From: Epichloe hybrida
Taxonomy: Eukaryota; Ascomycota; Sordariomycetes; Hypocreales; Clavicipitaceae
Length of the DNA: 64,000 nucleotides
Assembly: GCA_019022495.1 (NCBI GenBank)
Contig: JAFEKR010000019.1
Location: 620,001-684,000 of the forward strand
Reading direction: 5' to 3'
How positions within the stretch are numbered: position 1 is the stretch's first letter; every line of letters starts with the position of its first letter. Of this stretch, positions 59,534 to 64,000 are shown piece after piece. The translations under genes were made by a program, and so were the position numbers. The notes beneath the pieces were generated by a model that saw nothing but the letters and a program-made list of their open reading frames with translations, made no database searches and was not told the DNA's origin.

Positions 59534-61897
59534 GCTATTAAAGATAAGGGGATTTGTAGTAATTAATTATTATTTTTCTTTAGCTATAAATTTAGCTTTT
59601 TAAAGCTTTTTCTTTTCTTTTTAAAAGAAGATATTATTACTTAGGCCTAATATATTATTAGTTTATATTTTAATAATATTAAAGAGATTCTTATTATTTG
59701 AAGCTATAATTAATAAGTAAGGATTATAAGTTAAGGTTATTATATTAAGGTTATCTTTATAGTAATAGAAGTATATTACTTACTAGTAAGTTTTAGCCTT
59801 TATAATTTTATAAAGAGGCGTAATTAATTTAATTATAGTCTTTTCTAGAAAGAGATATATAATTTACTTTAGTAATCTTATAATAATTAGCTTTATTAGT
59901 ATTATATATAATTAAGTATAGGCTTATATAATATTATAAATCTAAAGGTAAATACCTTTTTTTCTTAATAATAAAGTAATAGTTATAATTAGTTATTAGC
60001 TTACTTATTATATTATTAGTAATTATATTAAGATAAATTCCTTCCCCTTATTATTATAACCTTATATAATAAGGTAAGATTTTTTATATAGTAAGTCTAT
60101 TCCCTTACCTTTAATCTCTTTAACTATATAACAATTAAAGATTTTATAGCCTTTATACTTTACTAAGTTATATTTAATAAATTTAAAGATATTATAAGCT
60201 TATAAAGTATTAATCTTAGCTTAATTAAACTACTTAAAGGGTTTTCCTAAGGTTATAATTTTTCTTTCTTAGTAAAGTTAAAGAGTAAGGTTTTAATTAG
60301 CTTTCTTTTTTACTAAAAGGAATACTATACTTAGTATTTCTTTAGTTATAGCCTCTTAAATAAAGGCTTTATCTTAGTCTTAATTAATAAGTATATAAAG
60401 TTTAATTAAGCTAATATTTTTCTTAAAATTATAAGTTTTACCTTTCCTTACTTTTTTTACTAAGGAGCCTCTCTTAGTAATAATAGTTAGTAATATTATT
60501 ATATCTTTCTTTATATTATAAGGCTTTTTTTCTTATTACTTTAGTTTCTTTATAATATATAAGTTTTTATAATAAAGCGTTATTACTATAAAGCAAAACT
60601 TTACTAGGTTATAAGGTATATTAACTATATAAGTCTCTTTATTAGTAATAATTAGCTTATAAAGGCTATACTAGCTACCTTTCTTTTTTTATATATATAT
60701 ATTAGCTTATAAAGGTAACTAGTATATAAGCACTATATTAAGGCTATTTAAGGCTTTAAGGGTATTATAAACTTACTATAAAGCTAAGTAATAATAAACC
60801 TTATTAGTAGCTTTTTAAATTACTTTAGTATATTAAATAATAAAAATACTTAGTAATAACTTATTTATTATTTATAAGTAAGCTTTAAAGATTAGTAAGG
60901 TTAGGACTATACTATTAAGGCCTATAAAGTTATTAATAGCTTTAATAGCTATTTAAAGATATTATTTTAGTATAAGTTTTATTCTAATTAAGTCTATAAT
61001 AATATTATAAGCCTAGTATAAGGGTTTATACTATTTTTTAACCTTTTTAATATTTTTATAAGCTTTAATTAGTATTTTATTAGTTTTAATTAATATTAAT
61101 TAAGTATAATACTTAAATTTAGTAAAAGCAAAGTTATTACTAGTATTATAAATAATTAATTTTAAAGGTCTAAGATAAGTATTAATCTAGTATTCTTAAA
61201 TAGTATTTTAAATATCTTAAGCCTTTTACTTCCTTAAATTAAGAAATTAAGCTACTTAAAATAAGGTTACTAAATTCATAATATAAAGTATTAGTTAGCT
61301 ATTAATTTATATAATATTAATAATAACCTTATAGTTAAATTTATAGTTATCTTTAATTATAAATTTAAATTAACTAAAGGCCTTACTATATATTTAGTAA
61401 TAGTAATAAACTTTAGTTAATTTCTTAATTACTTAGTATTTAACTTTATAACTAGCTTATTAAAGAATCTTTATAAGTTATTAAATAAAAAAGTAGCTAA
61501 GATAATAATATAATTAATAAATCTCTTTTTCTAAGATATAAAAGGTAATTATTTTTTTTACTTTTAGTAACTACTAAGAATAACCTTATTATTATACTAT
61601 AAGTATAGTCTTATTATCTTAAATAAGTATATTTATAAGATTATTAATCTTAACTTATATTTTATTTATATTAGTAATTAAGAAAAAGAAAGGAGTAATT
61701 ATATTAAGAATATAGAATTTAAGCTTTCTAAGCTTTATAAGTATATAAAAAATACCTTTTATAACTACTAATCTAGTACTAAAAGTAATAATCTAAGGCT
61801 TATAAAGGGTTACTTTTAGTAAAGATATTAATCTTAATAAAGCTTTTACTTATATCTCTTTTATACTTAATTTCCTTATAGTACTAGTATTAGGTAT
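59534..61897 (-). pseudogene. Copia E2 pol remnant (RT and upstream region)
   Basis: Inverted homologue of about 4745-7465 of copy 1, minus the S1 retroposon. RT landmarks are at about 60110-59680 (reverse complement), including the KYNLVKYKGYKIFN-type block near 60140 and the QTNN-type catalytic segment near 59660. It contains the empty S1 site at about 61560-61610. The left break is the LINE2 TSD, and the right break is at 61897. Confidence 0.7.
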
Positions 61898-61902
61898 AAT
61901 TT

Positions 61903-62205
61903 CACATACAATTTGTACCCTCTAATGTCAGTGTAAAGTTTGCACCGGCTCGTGGATCAGACCCCAAGCCGGCTGCGCTGGGCCAGTTGGGCGGGTTTGG
62001 ACGAATTCCAGGCCGAGCAGCGTATAATTTGGACAATTTCGACGCCACTCGATCCTTCCGCGGCGGGGCGGGGAGAGTTGCCAGCTGCCCTGCTAGTTGC
62101 TCTACCCGTGCGTGGGCTTATGACAAGAACTTACCAATTATTAGGGTCTGATCCACGAGCCGGTGCAAACTTCGCACTGACATTAGAGGGTACAAATTAT
62201 ATGTG
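61903..62205. mobile_element. MITE-like element with 62-bp terminal inverted repeats
   Basis: The arms 61903-61964 and 62144-62205 are inverted copies: CACATA(C/T)AATTTGTACCC...GTGGATCAGACCC with three mismatches, all C/T or G/A. The interior (about 180 bp) has ordinary GC content and no transposase. TSDs are not visible: the left flank is the broken end of copia E2, the right flank GAGTTATA. An open frame of about 120 codons crosses it, but it spans both arms and looks fortuitous. Confidence 0.75.
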
Positions 62206-62815
62206 GAGTTATATGGGGCGCCTACTTTGTACTGTCGTAGGTGTAAGCTTTGCACCTGTGCAGACTTTGCCTAGGGACAACGCAAAGTGTAAAGTTTGCA
62301 CCTAAAATGTGGTACTTTTGGCTCTTTTCTTGGTATCTTTTCCTTTTATAGGCATTTACGCGGCCCTGGTCAAAAAGATACATCGCGAACAAGGGGGGTT
62401 GTGGTGTTTATGTAATTTGGACAAAGTTCCATAAATTTCTATGGATCTTAGCTGACAAAAATGGCTAGCGCGTCCGCTTATGTGCATTTTGCACTCGTGC
62501 AAAGTTTGCACTGGCTCGTGGATCAGACCCTTGGCTTTCCTTGGCTTTCCTCCCCCAAATCTCGGACCCCGTGGACTCGGCTCGACCTTTGTCAGGCGTA
62601 ACTAATCCGTAATATTATTTGAATAATGCGATGAGAATTTAACTCTGCGACAGTTCGCTTTAATACATGACTTATAACGCACCCTGACCCTTTCTTCTCG
62701 GCGTCCGCATCCGAAAGAATTGCTTCTTTTCCATCTCCGTCACCGCACTCTCTTCCCCCCGGACCCTGGCAATGTCGACTTTCGATTTCGACGTTCGAAC
62801 CTGACGGCACCAACC
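62206..62815. promoter_or_regulatory. Intergenic / promoter region with GTGCAAA-type palindromes
   Basis: No gene was recognised. Near-palindromes of the type GTGCAAAGTTTGCAC lie at 62240-62256, 62287-62302 and 62497-62511, and GTGCATTTTGCAC at 62482-62494. 62497-62530 repeats an internal 34-bp block of the MITE arm in direct orientation (two mismatches). A direct repeat TTGGCTTTCC occurs at about 62531-62550. Composition is ordinary, without RIP. The promoter of the gene at 62816 must lie here; no TATA box was convincing. Confidence 0.5.
62772..62804 (+). other. Possible upstream ORF (10 codons)
   Basis: ATG at 62772 followed by ten sense codons in total and TGA at 62802-62804, ending 11 bases before the main ATG and in a different frame. 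Relevant only if transcription starts upstream of 62772, which the sequence does not show. Confidence 0.3.
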
Positions 62816-64000
62816 ATGTGTTCACTCCAAGATAGCGTCAGAGAGAGCTCGGCTGACAAGTCCATCAAGCCTCCTCGCCTGTCCCGCCAGGCGCAGAGCT
62901 TCACCTACGAGCGCCTGCACAAGCGTCGGCAGCTGCGGAAGCTTCTGGGCGCCTGCTTGACACGATGGCTCATGACGATGGTGCTGTGCGCGTCCATCTA
63001 TTTGGTCTTGTGGCAGTACTCGAGCAAGACGGCCATGGTGACGTCCAAGAAGAAGGAGTTCAATGCTCTTATAGTTGGATTATCCATTCTCCTCAGTCTG
63101 AACCTCGCTAGCTCGCTGAAGCACATGGCCGCTACGCTGCGATGGTGGCTGTTGAGTCTGAAGGAATGGAAACCTCGGGAGGTGAGGTTTTTTTTTTTTT
63201 TTCATAAATCGCGCGGGAGCAACGGATGGAAATGTTGATGGGCACAAATCGATGTCCATGTACTTACTGACAGTTGCCGACGAACTAGGTTGATTTGGTT
63301 CTCCAAAGCGAAAACATTAGTCGCATGGTGCGATTACTGTCTGTTTCGAAGCGGTACTCGCTTCGGGCTTATGTTATAATTTGGGTTGCCATCAACGTGG
63401 TTCGTTTGTTCTTTCACGGACTCTTCCAAACTCAAACTCTTCAATTACAGTGCCGATTCTTTTGTGACAGCGTTGTTAACAAGCCAACGTAGGCCGCGCA
63501 GATTGGTCTTGCCACCCTCGGTCTTACGTACAACGTCAATGGCGCCGACAAGATCGTTCCCACCAAGCCGGGCGTCGTGTCCGTACCAGATCTCTCCACG
63601 CTTCAAACCTCCAAGCTGTCTTCGCCTTCAAACAGCACGTCGATGAGCCAGACGGAGAATTCGCTCCGATACACCGCCAACAGGTATGACAACTTGGACA
63701 CCCAACACTTGTCTTTTTGGCATACTGTTCCTGCTTGCTTGGCATACATTTTTGTTTCGTCCGAGGCCCCCCATTGGCATTGGGCTCTTTCCTCTCAGCT
63801 TCAATAGTACGTGACCAATGCTAATATATCTGCTTCAGTTATGGAATGGTGGGCCTGGCTGCCGGCATCTATTTAAATGGCCTCGACCCTCCGAAGCCTG
63901 GCACTCTCTTCAACCCCGACAACTCGCCCATTTTGTGTCTCAACACAACCTGCTCCTCGTGGTTCTACGAAGCAACTACCGCCAACGAATCATACTACCT
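62816..64000 (+). CDS. Fungal multi-spanning membrane protein, unknown function (partial, runs off the window)
   Basis: The spliced model has exon 1 at 62816-63181 (122 codons), exon 2 at 63289-63399, exon 3 at 63493-63683 and exon 4 from 63839 to beyond 64000. Introns are GTGAGG...CTAG (with an 18-T run and a CTGAC branch site near 63267), GTTCGT...GTAG and GTATGA...TCAG (CTAAT near 63820). Phases join cleanly, giving WVAIN-V-AAQIGLATLG across intron 2 and TANSYGMVGLAAG across intron 3. The first in-frame ATG, in ACCAACCATGT context, was chosen. Residues 1-50 are polar and basic (cytosolic), TM1 is about 51-68, TM2 about 83-101 and TM3 about 149-170, followed by a Ser/Thr-rich probably extracytoplasmic stretch with NST and NTT glycosylation sequons and a Cys pair (LCLNTTCSSW). 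It resembles conserved hypothetical membrane proteins of filamentous ascomycetes; I know no assigned function. The intron 2 acceptor could instead be 63501. Codon use and composition are normal, with no RIP. Confidence 0.75.

Larger units (their letters stand above)
44955..61897 (-). mobile_element. Ty1/copia E copy 2 (E2), inverted, split by LINE2
   Basis: The minus-strand relative of E copy 1 has its LTR at 44955-45359, the pol C-terminus at about 45360-45993 and upstream pol at 59534-61897. The two parts are joined at the empty LINE site represented at about 7450-7470 of copy 1. Homology with copy 1 stops at 61897 (position 4745 of copy 1), so gag and the 5' LTR are missing. The break coincides with the start of a MITE-like element. 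Heavy RIP throughout. Confidence 0.8.

Noticed and set aside
61940..62305. 121-codon open frame over the MITE
   Set aside because: Spans both inverted-repeat arms and adjacent palindromes, has no recognised domain, and its right part encodes repeat sequence; more likely fortuitous in GC-normal DNA.
62720..62815. Upstream in-frame extension of the membrane-protein gene beginning at a non-ATG codon
   Set aside because: The first in-frame ATG is 62816 in reasonable context; the extension would need a TTG start.
62592..62825. 77-codon frame antisense to the 5' UTR of the membrane-protein gene
   Set aside because: Overlaps the start of a well-supported spliced gene on the other strand; no homology recognised.
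63295..63810. Several short open frames after exon 1 (for example 63386-63646, 63536-63745 minus, 63577-63807)
   Set aside because: They are shadows of exons 2 to 3 or read through introns; the spliced frame explains the region.

Overview
The window looks like the nuclear genome of a filamentous ascomycete (Pezizomycotina; a Dothideomycete would fit, but that is inference). About 61.9 of 64 kb is an AT-isochore: layer upon layer of transposable elements destroyed by repeat-induced point mutation (RIP). CpA and TpG are almost absent, TA, TAG and TAA are everywhere, and paired copies differ mainly by C-to-T and G-to-A. Conserved protein motifs appear only when TAA/TAG are read as former Gln/Trp codons. 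At about 61.9 kb the composition switches abruptly to ordinary GC content, and a spliced fungal gene begins at 62,816 and runs off the right end.

Layout. 1-3128: 3' part of a Ty3/gypsy element (G0), ending in a 267-bp LTR. 3129-15322: Ty1/copia element E, plus strand, carrying a 5'-truncated short retroposon (5072-5251) and a 6.6-kb Tad1-like LINE (LINE1, minus). Its LTR (14919-15322) is followed by the leader and gag start of a second copia copy (15323-16045). That copy is cut by gypsy B (16046-18348), which is cut by gypsy F (18349 to about 30513). F contains an inverted solo LTR (18681-18947), gypsy C (21102-27826) and a full-length short retroposon (28588-29338). About 30514-44954: a hAT DNA transposon, minus strand, split by a retroposon (30887-31662) and by a complete 10.5-kb gypsy J (32210-42757) that itself holds a retroposon (37346-37667). 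44955-61897: second copy of copia E, minus (E2), split by LINE2 (46010-59517), which is split by copia H (50877-58163, minus), which is split by an almost unmutated retroposon (52104-52672). This is four nested levels.

Most insertions are supported inside the window by target-site duplications (ATTCC for J, AAAGG for H, CTTAA for C, GCTAT for the solo LTR, 16 bp for LINE2, about 10-17 bp for the retroposons), and several by an unoccupied site in another copy. Boundaries with a stated TSD are exact; domain coordinates inside degraded elements are approximate. 61903-62205 is a MITE-like element with 62-bp terminal inverted repeats, lying on the isochore border. 62206-62815 is intergenic or promoter DNA with short GTGCAAA-type palindromes. 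62816-64000 encodes the N-terminal part of a multi-spanning membrane protein in four exons.

No tRNA, rRNA, CRISPR or bacterial-type operon is present. The only plausibly functional gene is the last one; everything else is a record of transposition followed by genome defence.
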